Assembly (NCBI RefSeq): GCF_017315985.1
Contig: NZ_JAFLVR010000028.1
Location: 1-64,000 of the forward strand
Direction of reading: 5' to 3'
Origin: Candidatus Enterococcus murrayae
Lineage (GTDB): Bacteria; Bacillota; Bacilli; Lactobacillales; Enterococcaceae
Length of the DNA stretch: 64,000 nucleotides
Each line of letters begins with the position of its first letter. The first letter of the stretch is position 1. The translations under genes and the position numbers were made by a program. Of this stretch, positions 1 through 8,337 are shown one piece after another. The notes below the pieces were generated by a model, which had not been told where the DNA came from, did not search any database, and saw nothing but the letters and a program-made list of their open reading frames with translations.

Positions 1-71
1 CTTGATTTGACAATTCAAGCTATTAAAAATAGCGTAGAATAACTCTATACTGTCATTCAAGGAGGCTTGGC

Positions 72-494
72 ATGGAAAATTCAGAAAATTATATCATCAG
101 AATCGATATCCCTGAAGTGGATGAATACCTTGCACTACGCAAGATTTGCGGATTATCTGAGCGAGGAAAGGAAGCTAGCAAGATTGGGTTAAGCAACAGC
201 ATCTATTCTGTGGTCATTAGAAAAAGCACTAATCAAGAACTTGTCGGAATGGGAAGATTGATTGGTGATGGTGGTACTGCGTATCAAATTGTTGATATCG
301 CTGTTCATCCTGCTGAACAAGGTAAAGGTTTGGCAAAAAATATCATGCAGCTGCTGATGACACATATTGACAATGAAATTGATCCGCAGGCTTACGTAAA
401 TTTAATTGCAGATTGCCCAGCAGATGCACTTTATAAGCAGTTTGGCTTTGTCGAAACCGCGCCAGAAAGTCTAGGCATGTATTTGAAAAGATAA
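72..494 (+). CDS. GNAT-family N-acetyltransferase
   Basis: This 140-residue protein has the compact GNAT fold. The acetyl-CoA pyrophosphate loop is visible as Q83-G84-K85-G86 after a beta strand ending in AVHP, and a C-terminal aromatic segment (YKQFGF) is typical of the family. The ATG follows an AAGGAGG ribosome binding site by seven bases. GNAT enzymes transfer an acetyl group from acetyl-CoA to an amine; the acceptor cannot be read from the sequence. The gene is monocistronic and ends convergently against the DUF3267 gene. Family assignment is firm, substrate unknown. Confidence 0.85.
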   Translation: MENSENYIIRIDIPEVDEYLALRKICGLSERGKEASKIGLSNSIYSVVIRKSTNQELVGMGRLIGDGGTAYQIVDIAVHPAEQGKGLAKNIMQLLMTHIDNEIDPQAYVNLIADCPADALYKQFGFVETAPESLGMYLKR

Positions 495-527
495 AAAAAC
501 AGGATTCCTATTTCAGGACTCCTGTTT
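493..527 (-). terminator. Intrinsic terminator between convergent genes
   Basis: An inverted repeat pairs 497-504 with 520-527 and has a second inner TCCT/AGGA pairing. On the minus strand it is followed by a run of seven T, so it mainly ends the DUF3267 transcript. It overlaps the stop codon region of that gene. Confidence 0.75.
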
Positions 528-1142
528 GTTCGTTTCCTTGGTAAATACTACAAAGCCCGGCAATTCTGGATGATCAATGACTAGCCCCTCATGAATGGAA
601 CGCGCACCCCAAAAAATTAGAAAATCACCAACAGCCATGAAGATATTGAAAGCTGAAAGTAAAATCAACTCGGTATTCGGATACAACAAGGATAGAAGAA
701 AATACCCGCCTCCCAACACAGTAACTGGCGCTAATACACCGATTTTATAGGCTTTTGCCTCTAATGCTTCTTTACAGTGACAATACGGCATCAGTTCTTT
801 GACATTAAAGCCAAAGGTAATGCTTTTCATCTTATTCTTCGTATAATACGACCATGCCAGCCCATGGATCAATTCATGAATTGGAATAGATAAGAAAAAT
901 AGGGAAATAAACAGGAACAAATTGATTTCCCAAAGCGGTGTGGCATCTGCTCCCCAGCGCCAAAAATAACCAACTACCACTAAAACGATAAATGGCACCG
1001 GCAGCAACATTCCCTGCGTGCTCGCTTCCTTTGCTGAAAAGGTGATATCCTTTTTATGATACTTTTTTTCCTGTATTTCCTGACAAAGAGCATCGAATAC
1101 CTCGTACTTCTTTTCTTTCTTAGACCTTTTCTTTGTTTCCAT
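513..1142 (-). CDS. DUF3267 membrane zincin-like protein
   Basis: The protein (209 residues from the chosen start) has about four hydrophobic segments and a HELIH zinc-binding motif at residues 89-93, inside the end of the second membrane segment. D173 in the later NIFMAVGD segment could be the third metal ligand. This layout fits the DUF3267 family of putative membrane metalloproteases. I chose the ATG at 1142 because GGGGGA lies eight bases upstream; an in-frame ATG 30 bases earlier has a poorer site. The first 45 residues are lysine-rich and probably cytoplasmic. No substrate is known and no neighbour points to one. Confidence 0.75.
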   Translation of the reverse strand: METKKRSKKEKKYEVFDALCQEIQEKKYHKKDITFSAKEASTQGMLLPVPFIVLVVVGYFWRWGADATPLWEINLFLFISLFFLSIPIHELIHGLAWSYYTKNKMKSITFGFNVKELMPYCHCKEALEAKAYKIGVLAPVTVLGGGYFLLSLLYPNTELILLSAFNIFMAVGDFLIFWGARSIHEGLVIDHPELPGFVVFTKETNKQES

Positions 1143-1697
1143 CACTTTCCCCCGTTCCCTATGTCCCCACATAGATCTACACTTTTTATTAACACCCTTT
1201 CAATCATAATATACATTTGATTCGACCACGTCAAAATCTAAATTCAAATGATAATTATCGTGAATAAACCGAAAATTCAAAAAAGCAGCTAGAAAGAATC
1301 TTTCGATCAAGAATTCTAGCTGCTGCTCTACTATAGTTTTCCTTAAAGGGCTTCTATAAAAAACATTGCTTCAAATAAATTATACAGAGGAGGCTCGCTA
1401 GAAAGAACACACTAAACAGTGTTGAATAACAGACGACTGCCTGCAGTAGTTGGCTATGTTGCTTCTAGTAGAATTCTTGTCAATTTTTCCCTCAGTTGAA
1501 CCTTCAAAATCCAGCAAGTGTCCAGCGTGACTGCAAGAAAATGGTCTTAGTGACAGCTACAATTCTATATATAAACCAATCTCCCCTTATATTTATTATA
1601 GATGATTGTTCAATATTTCACGTTTCTTATTTTTGATAATTTGCCAAATTGTTGGGTTTTGTGCTGACTCTGATCCCCGTTATCTAAACAGTTCAAA
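1143..1697. other. 555-base intergenic region with one strong inverted repeat
   Basis: No convincing open reading frame is present. A stem of 11 bp pairs 1284-1294 with 1314-1324 (AGCAGCTAGAA and its complement) around a 19-base loop. There is no T run after it on either strand, so it is not a clear terminator. The rest shows no repeat or gene that I can support, and may hold the promoter of the DUF3267 gene on its left side. Confidence 0.5.
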
Positions 1698-2075
1698 CTA
1701 TCGCAATTTCTGATTGATTCGTTCGATTTCTCGCTTGTATTTCAAATAGTAAATAATCCAGATGGCAAAGAAAATAGCAAAAAAGGACAGCGATGCCGAT
1801 AGAATGACCTGCCAGTTAAAGGGGAACCACTCATTCACCCGTGCTGCAATCATAAAGGCAGCAAAGCTTCCTCCTACATGGAGCAATGTTTGTGCCAAGA
1901 TCGACAGCTTTTTCACACTATAAATCAAGCTCAGCAAGCCGATCACCACTGATAACAAGACAAAGCTCAAAACAATTTTTCTTACCTCACTATCGGCAAA
2001 AATAAATGCGAACAGCATGCAGATGGCACTGCCGATCCCAATTGATTGGGCTAAAATTTTAACGATTTTTTTCAT
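1698..2075 (-). CDS. DUF3021 family membrane protein
   Basis: The protein is 125 residues from the ATG at 2075, which follows GAGGAGGAATCAAA; the longer frame to 2096 starts inside the preceding gene. It has four predicted membrane helices and a short basic tail (YKREIERINQK). The order LytTR regulator then DUF3021 protein is a recurrent Firmicute pair, where the membrane protein is thought to modulate the regulator. The gene begins 13 bases after the LytTR stop codon, so the two are almost certainly co-transcribed. The signal sensed is unknown. Confidence 0.75.
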   Translation of the reverse strand: MKKIVKILAQSIGIGSAICMLFAFIFADSEVRKIVLSFVLLSVVIGLLSLIYSVKKLSILAQTLLHVGGSFAAFMIAARVNEWFPFNWQVILSASLSFFAIFFAIWIIYYLKYKREIERINQKLR

Positions 2076-2088
2076 TTTGATTCCTCCT

Positions 2089-2538
2089 CTAAACACCTAG
2101 ATGACGTTTCAACCGGTCGACGAAACGGCGAGAAATGGTGACTTTCTGTCCATTCTTTAAATAAGCATACAAACTGCCAGAAAAAGCGACCTCCAGCTTT
2201 TGGATTTCCCGCGTATTGACTAAAGCCGATTTTGAGATCTGCAGGAATAGTTCACTGGGCAGCTCTTCCTTTAATGCAGTCAATGACTTCCGAAAAGAAT
2301 ACTCCTGATTCGCTGTATATAAAGTCACGATCTTATTGAACACCTCCAGATAAATGATTTCCGCTTTATTCAATAGGATATATTCATCCTTTACTTTGAT
2401 TACCAGCTGCTCCTCTTGATAAGCCTCTAATCGGCTGGCAATTTGATTGCCTATGGCTTCTTCTGCTGCCCGAATTCGAACCTCTGGCTCTGTCCATCTT
2501 TCCTCGATCTCCATTTGGATCCTCACCCCTTTAAACAT
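2089..2538 (-). CDS. LytTR-type DNA-binding regulator
   Basis: This 149-residue protein has a C-terminal LytTR domain (about residues 45-149): a beta-rich fold with LYTANQEYSFRKSLTALKEEL and a terminal VTISRRFVDRLKRHL segment. The N-terminal 45 residues lack a receiver domain, so this is the stand-alone LytTR type usually paired with DUF3021, not a two-component response regulator. The ATG is preceded by AAAGGAGGGGG. LytTR proteins bind paired direct repeats and often regulate their own operon; the upstream region 2539-2630 is the likely site, but I could not identify the repeats. Confidence 0.8.
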   Translation of the reverse strand: MFKGVRIQMEIEERWTEPEVRIRAAEEAIGNQIASRLEAYQEEQLVIKVKDEYILLNKAEIIYLEVFNKIVTLYTANQEYSFRKSLTALKEELPSELFLQISKSALVNTREIQKLEVAFSGSLYAYLKNGQKVTISRRFVDRLKRHLGV

Positions 2539-2630
2539 GTGCCCCCCTCCTTTGTATCCTTATAATAAAATATCTGTTACAAAGAAAATAGTCTATTTTC
2601 CCTTCCGGTAAACTAGGCGGCCGATCCGGT

Positions 2631-2660
2631 AAAAAAAAAAGAAACCTCACAAAAGGTTTC
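2631..2660 (-). terminator. Intrinsic terminator of the membrane protein gene
   Basis: GAAACC pairs with GGTTTC at 2641-2660 and the minus-strand transcript continues into ten T residues (A run 2631-2640). It lies just after the stop codon of the gene at 2671. Confidence 0.85.
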
Positions 2661-2670
2661 TTGTCCATTT

Positions 2671-3390
2671 TTATTCCTGAACCATTTCAACACCAGCAGG
2701 TTCAACGGCGTATTCACAGTCACTATCTGTCTCCATTGGCCGTTCCCTTAAGTAGAGTGCTTGCTGACGCTGCTGTAGTACGCCGATTTTTTGCGTGATC
2801 AGCACTAAAAGCTGCCTCAAACTTTCTTCTGAATTGACTTTATTCTCAACGATAGCCTGACAAAGGTACTCAACCTGATGACTTTTCTCGAATAATTCAA
2901 GATAGCTCTCACTGGCACGATCAACGTCGCGAATCATCTGCCAATCGGTATCATGATAATAGGTGTCATACATGACAAAATCCAACCGATAAACCGACAA
3001 TACGAATAAATCACGTACTTTTTGATTTTCACGCAGCAGTTTCGCTAAATCCGCTGATCCATTCGTAATCTCTCCGCCTAGCTCCACCAGAACCGAATAA
3101 TTTGTTTCATACTCCTTTTTCAACTTCTTAAATAAACGAGTTGTCTTCTTGATCTCCTTTTGTGTTTCACGATATTTCAAATATTGAAACATCAGCAATG
3201 CGGCTAAAAATGAAAAGAAGCAGCCAAAGAAAGCCGTTGACGCATTGACAAATGTCTGAATAATATCGATGTGTTCTCCGAAAAATTCTTTATTGAAATA
3301 AATCAGACCAATACTAATCACCGCAATGACTTCACCGACCAATAATACGGCTAAAGCAGCAATCGCTAGTTTTTGTTTTTCTGAAATCAT
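2671..3390 (-). CDS. Uncharacterised two-helix membrane protein
   Basis: I do not recognise this 239-residue protein. It has two hydrophobic helices at about residues 8-32 and 47-71, then a strongly charged, helical region (about 72-100, rich in K and E) likely to form a coiled coil, and a soluble helical C-terminus. This resembles membrane-anchored sensor or scaffold proteins without a recognisable catalytic domain. It is monocistronic with its own terminator. It is not obviously linked to the LytTR pair, although it is transcribed in the same direction. Confidence 0.6.
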   Translation of the reverse strand: MISEKQKLAIAALAVLLVGEVIAVISIGLIYFNKEFFGEHIDIIQTFVNASTAFFGCFFSFLAALLMFQYLKYRETQKEIKKTTRLFKKLKKEYETNYSVLVELGGEITNGSADLAKLLRENQKVRDLFVLSVYRLDFVMYDTYYHDTDWQMIRDVDRASESYLELFEKSHQVEYLCQAIVENKVNSEESLRQLLVLITQKIGVLQQRQQALYLRERPMETDSDCEYAVEPAGVEMVQE

Positions 3391-3520
3391 TTTTCACCAC
3401 ACATTCAAATTGAATGCTTCTCCTTATATTTTTTCTCCCAAACCCCTAAAAATAAGTCAAAACGCCCCCTTCTTCTATGTACTAAATACCTCAGAAATTA
3501 GTTTCTACATATTCAGTTAA

Positions 3521-3666
3521 CAAAATGAATTATTTATAACTTTACACATATTTTATCGTTTAATAACGTTTTTTATTATATCATTTATTGATTCTATAAT
3601 AAAGACTTCCGAAACATTTTGAATAAATTTTTTTATTTATAATTTTTGTACAAAATGAATTATTTA
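3521..3666. repeat. 16-bp direct repeat in an AT-rich intergenic region
   Basis: CAAAATGAATTATTTA occurs exactly at 3521-3536 and again at 3651-3666. The region 3391-3760 (370 bases) holds no gene; apart from this repeat and the terminator at 3664-3706 it is AT-rich sequence upstream of the membrane protein gene. The repeats could be regulator sites for that gene, or a chance result of base composition. Confidence 0.5.
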
Positions 3667-3706
3667 ACAAAAACACCATTGCTGCGCTTTGCAAGTAATG
3701 GTGTTT
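3664..3706 (-). terminator. Intrinsic terminator of the OYE/SDR operon
   Basis: A 10-bp stem pairs 3671-3680 with 3697-3706, and the minus-strand transcript continues into a T-rich stretch (TTTTTGTTAAATA). It lies about 55 bases after the stop of the old yellow enzyme gene. Confidence 0.7.
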
Positions 3707-3760
3707 CAATTTCGTCTATTTTTCTATAATAGTCTAATCAGTCTTTCAACATGATAACCG

Positions 3761-4921
3761 TTATTTCTCAATCAATCCTTCCACCTGCGGTAATCCGATG
3801 CCCGCAGTATAAACTTCGATCAACCCAGCCGGCAACTCCAGATCATCTGTATGTCCTTTGACATTCATATGGATTGTCTCTTCCTTGTCCGCCAAAATCT
3901 TTTCTTTGAAGTCTGGATCAGATAATGCCGCTACCCCCATCGAAGCCACATCACCATAGTTTAGTGCATCCAGTGCATCAGCAGCAGAACGAATTGTTCC
4001 TGAGATAACTACAGGAACCCTGCCGCCAACGAAATTCTTGATGACTAAGCTGACAGGTTCTGTATGGTCACCCTTTTGCGGCATTGCTTTATAGGTATAG
4101 GCATCCTTGCCAAAATTGCCACCGGCTGCTGAAGACAGATCAAGAAAATCAAGATCTTGCTCCAATAGTTTATCAATTAGTTTCAACGAATCATCTAACG
4201 TATAGCCGACCATTTCCCCGTGAATTTCCTCTGGCGAGATACGGTAGCCGACAATCGCATCTGGATTTTCTGCTCGTGCGACCTTCAACACTTCCTTCGT
4301 CACTTCGATCGCAAAATTCATCCGCTTTTCAAAGCTGCCGCCCCAATAATCCTCCCGCTGATTAGAATAGCTGGAGAAAAACTGCTGGATCAAATAATGA
4401 TTGGCGCCATGAATCTCCACGCCATCAAAGCCTGCCTTCAACAAACGTCTTGCTGCCAACCCGAAATCCTTCACGACTTGCCAAACCTCATCCTCCGTCA
4501 GCTCAGTCACTTTATATTGTAAGAACGGAAAGGCAATTGCACTTGGTGCATAAGCTTTACCAGTCACATAGCAGCCATAGGCTCCTTCACGTCCTGGATG
4601 CTGGATTTGTCCGATGGCTTTGCTGCCATTACTCTTCATTGCTTCTGCCAATTTACTATAGACTTCGATCGCATCATCAGTATATAAAGCTAATTGTTTC
4701 GGATGCCCTTGGATATTTTCCTGAATCGTGATCGCACCAGTCAAAAGCAAATCCGCAAACTTGCTGCGCCGTTCAAAATACTTGATATCTTCTTCTGTTG
4801 GGCGACCCGTCGCTGGATCAGCCGCAAAAACCACCATTGGACACATCGCGAAACGATTCTTCAACTGGCCGCCGTGCTTCAATTCGATTGCTTCAAATAA
4901 TGCTGCATATTTTTCCTTCAT
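3761..4921 (-). CDS. Old yellow enzyme family NADH:flavin oxidoreductase
   Basis: This 386-residue protein is a single TIM-barrel OYE. Visible marks are the FMN-binding start (NRFAMCPM), the substrate-anion pair in VEIHGAN (His and Asn), QQFFSSYSNQR and GYRISPEE. It lacks the iron-sulfur and second flavin domains of 2,4-dienoyl-CoA reductase, so it most likely uses NAD(P)H and FMN to reduce an activated C=C bond. It is the last gene of a three-gene operon after two SDRs, 20 bases from the second. Strong AGGAGGAATCGAA site before the ATG. The substrate is unknown; an enone made or used by the SDRs is the natural guess. Confidence 0.85.
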   Translation of the reverse strand: MKEKYAALFEAIELKHGGQLKNRFAMCPMVVFAADPATGRPTEEDIKYFERRSKFADLLLTGAITIQENIQGHPKQLALYTDDAIEVYSKLAEAMKSNGSKAIGQIQHPGREGAYGCYVTGKAYAPSAIAFPFLQYKVTELTEDEVWQVVKDFGLAARRLLKAGFDGVEIHGANHYLIQQFFSSYSNQREDYWGGSFEKRMNFAIEVTKEVLKVARAENPDAIVGYRISPEEIHGEMVGYTLDDSLKLIDKLLEQDLDFLDLSSAAGGNFGKDAYTYKAMPQKGDHTEPVSLVIKNFVGGRVPVVISGTIRSAADALDALNYGDVASMGVAALSDPDFKEKILADKEETIHMNVKGHTDDLELPAGLIEVYTAGIGLPQVEGLIEK

Positions 4922-4941
4922 TTCGATTCCTCCTCTTTCTG

Positions 4942-5739
4942 CTATACTCTCGCGTGTGTACAGTACCAGCCGCCATCGATTGTAATTGTCGCACCAGTAA
5001 TGAAGCTGGCTTTTGCAGAAGCTAGAAACGCAAATAATTTCGCTGGCTCCCAGTCCTCCCCAATTCGCCGACTAGGGATCGCCTTCAAAGCCGCTTCCGT
5101 CCCAAGCATTTCCCATGCCTGATCCGGCATCAAGTTCGTACGAATCAATCCCGGACAAACAGCGTTCACACGGATAAAGGTATTGTCGCCTTCATCGATC
5201 TCCGTCACCGCTTTTGGTCGGCCAAACATATCAGCTGGATTATTATTTAACAGTGCCGCTGCACTTTGTCTTGTATAATTCAGCAAGGCAGCTTTCAAAA
5301 CATTATAGGGAACCGAATCCCCGATCATGAATGATGCAACTGACGCCGTATGAGTGATACTTGGATTCTCTGACTTGCGCAAAAGAGGTACACAATGCTT
5401 CGTAAACATCGCCGCATGCAACACATAAAGCTGAAACGCCCGTTCAAATTCACCAGAATCAACATCCTCCACCGTTCCTACAATTGCCGAACCCGCATTA
5501 CAAATCAAACTATCCAATCTACCAAATTTTTCCTTCACAAAAGCCGCCGCCGCTTTGATCTGCTCCTCATCTGTCACATCACATTTAAAGGGTAGAAACT
5601 TCTCTCCTAAATCCTTCGTCCGACTAAAATTCCGACCAATCCCGATCACTGTCGCTCCTTGATCCAAGAACTCCTTCGTCGTCGCTAGACCAATGCCAGA
5701 GGTCGCGCCAGTAATCAATACGATATACTCTTTTAACAT
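4942..5739 (-). CDS. Short-chain dehydrogenase/reductase (SDR)
   Basis: The protein (265 residues) is a classical SDR: TGATSGIG cofactor loop near the N-terminus, CNAGSA, a serine about 12 residues before the catalytic YNVLK, and a C-terminal ITGATITIDGGW. It should oxidise a secondary alcohol or reduce a ketone with NAD(P). It is 54 bases downstream of a second, related SDR and 20 bases upstream of an OYE. An insert with PADMFGRPKAVTEIDEGDN before the VNAVCPG motif is longer than usual and lies in the substrate-loop region. AAGGAGG ribosome binding site. Confidence 0.85.
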   Translation of the reverse strand: MLKEYIVLITGATSGIGLATTKEFLDQGATVIGIGRNFSRTKDLGEKFLPFKCDVTDEEQIKAAAAFVKEKFGRLDSLICNAGSAIVGTVEDVDSGEFERAFQLYVLHAAMFTKHCVPLLRKSENPSITHTASVASFMIGDSVPYNVLKAALLNYTRQSAAALLNNNPADMFGRPKAVTEIDEGDNTFIRVNAVCPGLIRTNLMPDQAWEMLGTEAALKAIPSRRIGEDWEPAKLFAFLASAKASFITGATITIDGGWYCTHARV

Positions 5740-5793
5740 GTTGAATCCTCCTTCTACCTCAATTTAAAGAAACTGCGAAAAGTGGAACTGGCA

Positions 5794-6543
5794 TCAATTA
5801 CTGACCGTCATTAAGCCGCCATCAATCAACACATCAGCGCCATTAATGTACTGTGCATCCGTCGAGGCTAAGAAACCAATCAAATCCGCTACTTCCTCCG
5901 GTTTACCTGTTCGTCCGCAAGTAACCTTCGCCATCTGATCGTACATCGCCAAGACATCGTTTTCTTCCATATTGACACCCTCACGCTGGAAGATCGGGGT
6001 CTGAATAAATCCTGGCGACACGCTATTGCAGCGCACACCAATAAACCCCATAGTTTGCTGTTTGGTGTACAGCACCACGGCGTTTTTCGCTAAATTATAC
6101 AGTGGGTTTTCAGAGCTGACAGTCCGGCTGGCGGCAGAAGCAGTGTTGATGATACTGGCATTATTTTGCGGAGCATTTAATAAAAGAGGATACAATTCCT
6201 TGGCAAAAAGCATCGGCGCCCGTAACAAAAGACTAAAGCAGCGATCAAATTGGTCGACCGTCACATCACGAATCGTAGTATTCTCGCCAAAACCCGCATT
6301 GTTTACAAACACATCTAACTCATTGTCAAAGGTTTCTTGGATGAATTCACACGTCTTCACGATCTCATCGGCATCCCGCACATCGCACGCACAAGGAATA
6401 AACCGATCACCTAAATCCTTCGTTTTGCTAAAATTCCTTCCGATCCCAATGACCGTGGCTCCCTCCTTGATAAACAGCCGAGCCGTAGCCAGACCAATAC
6501 CAGAGGTTGCACCAGTGATAACAACTTTGTAATCTTGGAACAT
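5794..6543 (-). CDS. Short-chain dehydrogenase/reductase (SDR), operon lead gene
   Basis: This 249-residue SDR (from the ATG at 6543, chosen for its TAGGAGGTAGAACG site) has TGATSGIG, NNAGFG, a serine 13 residues before the catalytic YNLAK, and the terminal NGADVLIDGGL. It shares the segments VIGIGRNFS and KTKDLG with the next SDR in the operon, so the pair probably arose by duplication or parallel recruitment, but the catalytic surroundings differ. Substrate unknown. The longer frame to 6570 has no ribosome binding site. Confidence 0.85.
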   Translation of the reverse strand: MFQDYKVVITGATSGIGLATARLFIKEGATVIGIGRNFSKTKDLGDRFIPCACDVRDADEIVKTCEFIQETFDNELDVFVNNAGFGENTTIRDVTVDQFDRCFSLLLRAPMLFAKELYPLLLNAPQNNASIINTASAASRTVSSENPLYNLAKNAVVLYTKQQTMGFIGVRCNSVSPGFIQTPIFQREGVNMEENDVLAMYDQMAKVTCGRTGKPEEVADLIGFLASTDAQYINGADVLIDGGLMTVSN

Positions 6544-6893
6544 CGTTCTACCTCCTAAAATTATTTTCAAAAATAGGACAGTTGAATTTGTTCAATTGAG
6601 TTGCAGTTTTTTGGATTTTTACTTACAGACAGGTGTCTTGGTGATTCGAATAGGTAAGAGGAAATTATCTACGTTGCTAGTTTAATGATAGCATTAATCA
6701 GCGCGATTGGAGAACGCCTTCAAAATTAACCTTAAATAATCACTTAGAGGTTTTGCTTCCAAGCCCGACTCATTATGCTAAACTTAGAATAACTATGAAA
6801 TAGAAGAAATCCACACGATTATTACAATCCTGAAGACTAAGTTGTTAAAACAGTTTCACCTCAAAAAGTATTACTAAAAAAGGAGTGAAATGA
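6544..6893. other. Divergent intergenic region of 350 bases
   Basis: It separates the SDR operon (minus) from the orphan gene at 6894 (plus). No gene, hairpin with T run or clear operator is visible. It must contain both promoters. No regulator gene adjoins the SDR operon. Confidence 0.4.
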
Positions 6894-7958
6894 ATGACCC
6901 ATTTTGAAAAAGCTCAATCTCTAACAGAAATCAAAGAAGTATTAAGAAAAGCAATGGCCGTAAGTAACGATCCTTATACAGTTGCTTTATTAGGTCTCAA
7001 CATGCGCTATACATTCACATTAAATACAAAATCTAACAAGGGTTTCGCTAAATTCTTGGCGGAGCGGATTTGGAATCGTTATGACCTGGATGACTTTCTT
7101 TTGGATAGCCAAGAATCTGAAGCACTTGATTCTTATCTCCAAGTGTTAGCGATGTACTATTTAATCTCAGAAGATACGCAACAATTTCAAAAAATCGTCA
7201 ACTGGCTACCTAGCCTAACCTCCGCTCAAAAACAAGTAATTCTCAGTTGGCCTAAAAAAATGGTTTTCAGTGTATTCAAAACTTTTGTTGAGAAAGATTC
7301 AGTTACCTTTCAAGACATAAAAGACAAAAAAATTTACTCGATCTCCTTTACCGATCCAAATATGCCTAGTGAAATAGCGAAGTATGATACACCACTCTTA
7401 ACATTCATTGTTCCGACAGATACCGATTATTTGAGTACCATGGCACTTTCTTGTCAACCAACCGAAGATTTAAAAAGCGTTTTAAACGCAACCAATAGCA
7501 AAAAAGAAAGTGAACTAATCCTTATAGACTGGTTTTTTAGCACCGCTCCAGAAATATCTGAAAATTATGATGAATTCCTCGAACAAAGTTTTTATTCCTT
7601 AGCACGAAGGAGAAATGAATCAACAACAGATTTTGCTCGAAGGTTACTGAGACAGGATGAAAAAATCATCCGTTTTAAACATTATGATCAATTCGAGGCG
7701 TTTACGATCAAAATTATTGATACCTTTCCACAAATGTTCTTTCCGGCAGCGAATGCATTTCCTCTACTTCTAGCATTAGAACAATTATTCACCATAGAAA
7801 GTGAAACAAATGATTTCTTAGATCAAAACTATCTACCTGATTTTTGGGAACTATTGATTCGGGAGCATCTACCTAAAGAAGTGAAGGCGATCAAATCTTA
7901 TCGCGTTTCAGAGGATTACTGGGATGAAGAAGATTTTGAGTTAGACCTGGGATTTTAA
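6894..7958 (+). CDS. Uncharacterised 354-residue protein
   Basis: I do not recognise this gene. The product is soluble, without a signal peptide or membrane helix, helical in the N-terminal half and strongly acidic at the C-terminus (DEEDFELDLGF). Around residues 130-175 a short beta-rich module (VTFQDIKDKKIYSISF, then LLTFIVPTD) resembles the small barrel seen in some SEC-C-associated proteins, but no SEC-C cysteine motif follows. The start is the ATG after AAAGGAGTGAA. It is flanked by its own terminator and is monocistronic. Function unknown. Confidence 0.6.
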   Translation: MTHFEKAQSLTEIKEVLRKAMAVSNDPYTVALLGLNMRYTFTLNTKSNKGFAKFLAERIWNRYDLDDFLLDSQESEALDSYLQVLAMYYLISEDTQQFQKIVNWLPSLTSAQKQVILSWPKKMVFSVFKTFVEKDSVTFQDIKDKKIYSISFTDPNMPSEIAKYDTPLLTFIVPTDTDYLSTMALSCQPTEDLKSVLNATNSKKESELILIDWFFSTAPEISENYDEFLEQSFYSLARRRNESTTDFARRLLRQDEKIIRFKHYDQFEAFTIKIIDTFPQMFFPAANAFPLLLALEQLFTIESETNDFLDQNYLPDFWELLIREHLPKEVKAIKSYRVSEDYWDEEDFELDLGF

Positions 7959-7974
7959 TGAAATGACTAATTGA

Positions 7975-8028
7975 GAAGTCTCGCCATTTGCTTTTCAACG
8001 AGACTTCTAGTCTTACCTATTTTTTTGA
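7975..8028 (+). terminator. Intrinsic terminator of the orphan gene
   Basis: A 9-bp stem pairs 7975-7983 with 7999-8007 (GAAGTCTCG and its complement). A run of T at 8020-8026 follows after 12 bases, so the T run is somewhat distant. Confidence 0.6.
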
Positions 8029-8140
8029 TTTGTCTTACTAGAAAATGATTTCAAGAAGTCTTTCCTTTGCATCAACTAACCAACCCTTTCAATAAATGAA
8101 CAATCGTCTCTAACTTATCAATTTGGGTTTGAATCCTATC

Positions 8141-8337
8141 TTGACATTCAATTTAGACTACGATACGGTTAATTAAAGAGTTTTTAACTATGATAGGAGA
8201 AATGATATTTTGGACGACGAGGACTCGTTGTGTATAGAAAAAGATAATCGTGTGTTTTATGATGGTGATTTCAACGTACGCTGTTTGTATACAGGGTGCT
8301 TTTTTGCATTGGTTGAAAAATATAAGGAGGAAAATTT
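8141..8337 (+). promoter_or_regulatory. Promoter-like site and long leader of the CNNM/CorC gene
   Basis: A consensus -35 (TTGACA, 8141-8146) is followed 17 bases on by a weak TACGGT. If it is used, the leader is about 160 bases long. Within it, ACGACGA pairs with TCGTTGT around 8213-8230 inside an outer CTAT/ATAG pairing. I could not match it to the M-box or the yybP-ykoY consensus. The length and folding hint at a cis-regulatory RNA, but that is inference. Confidence 0.35.
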
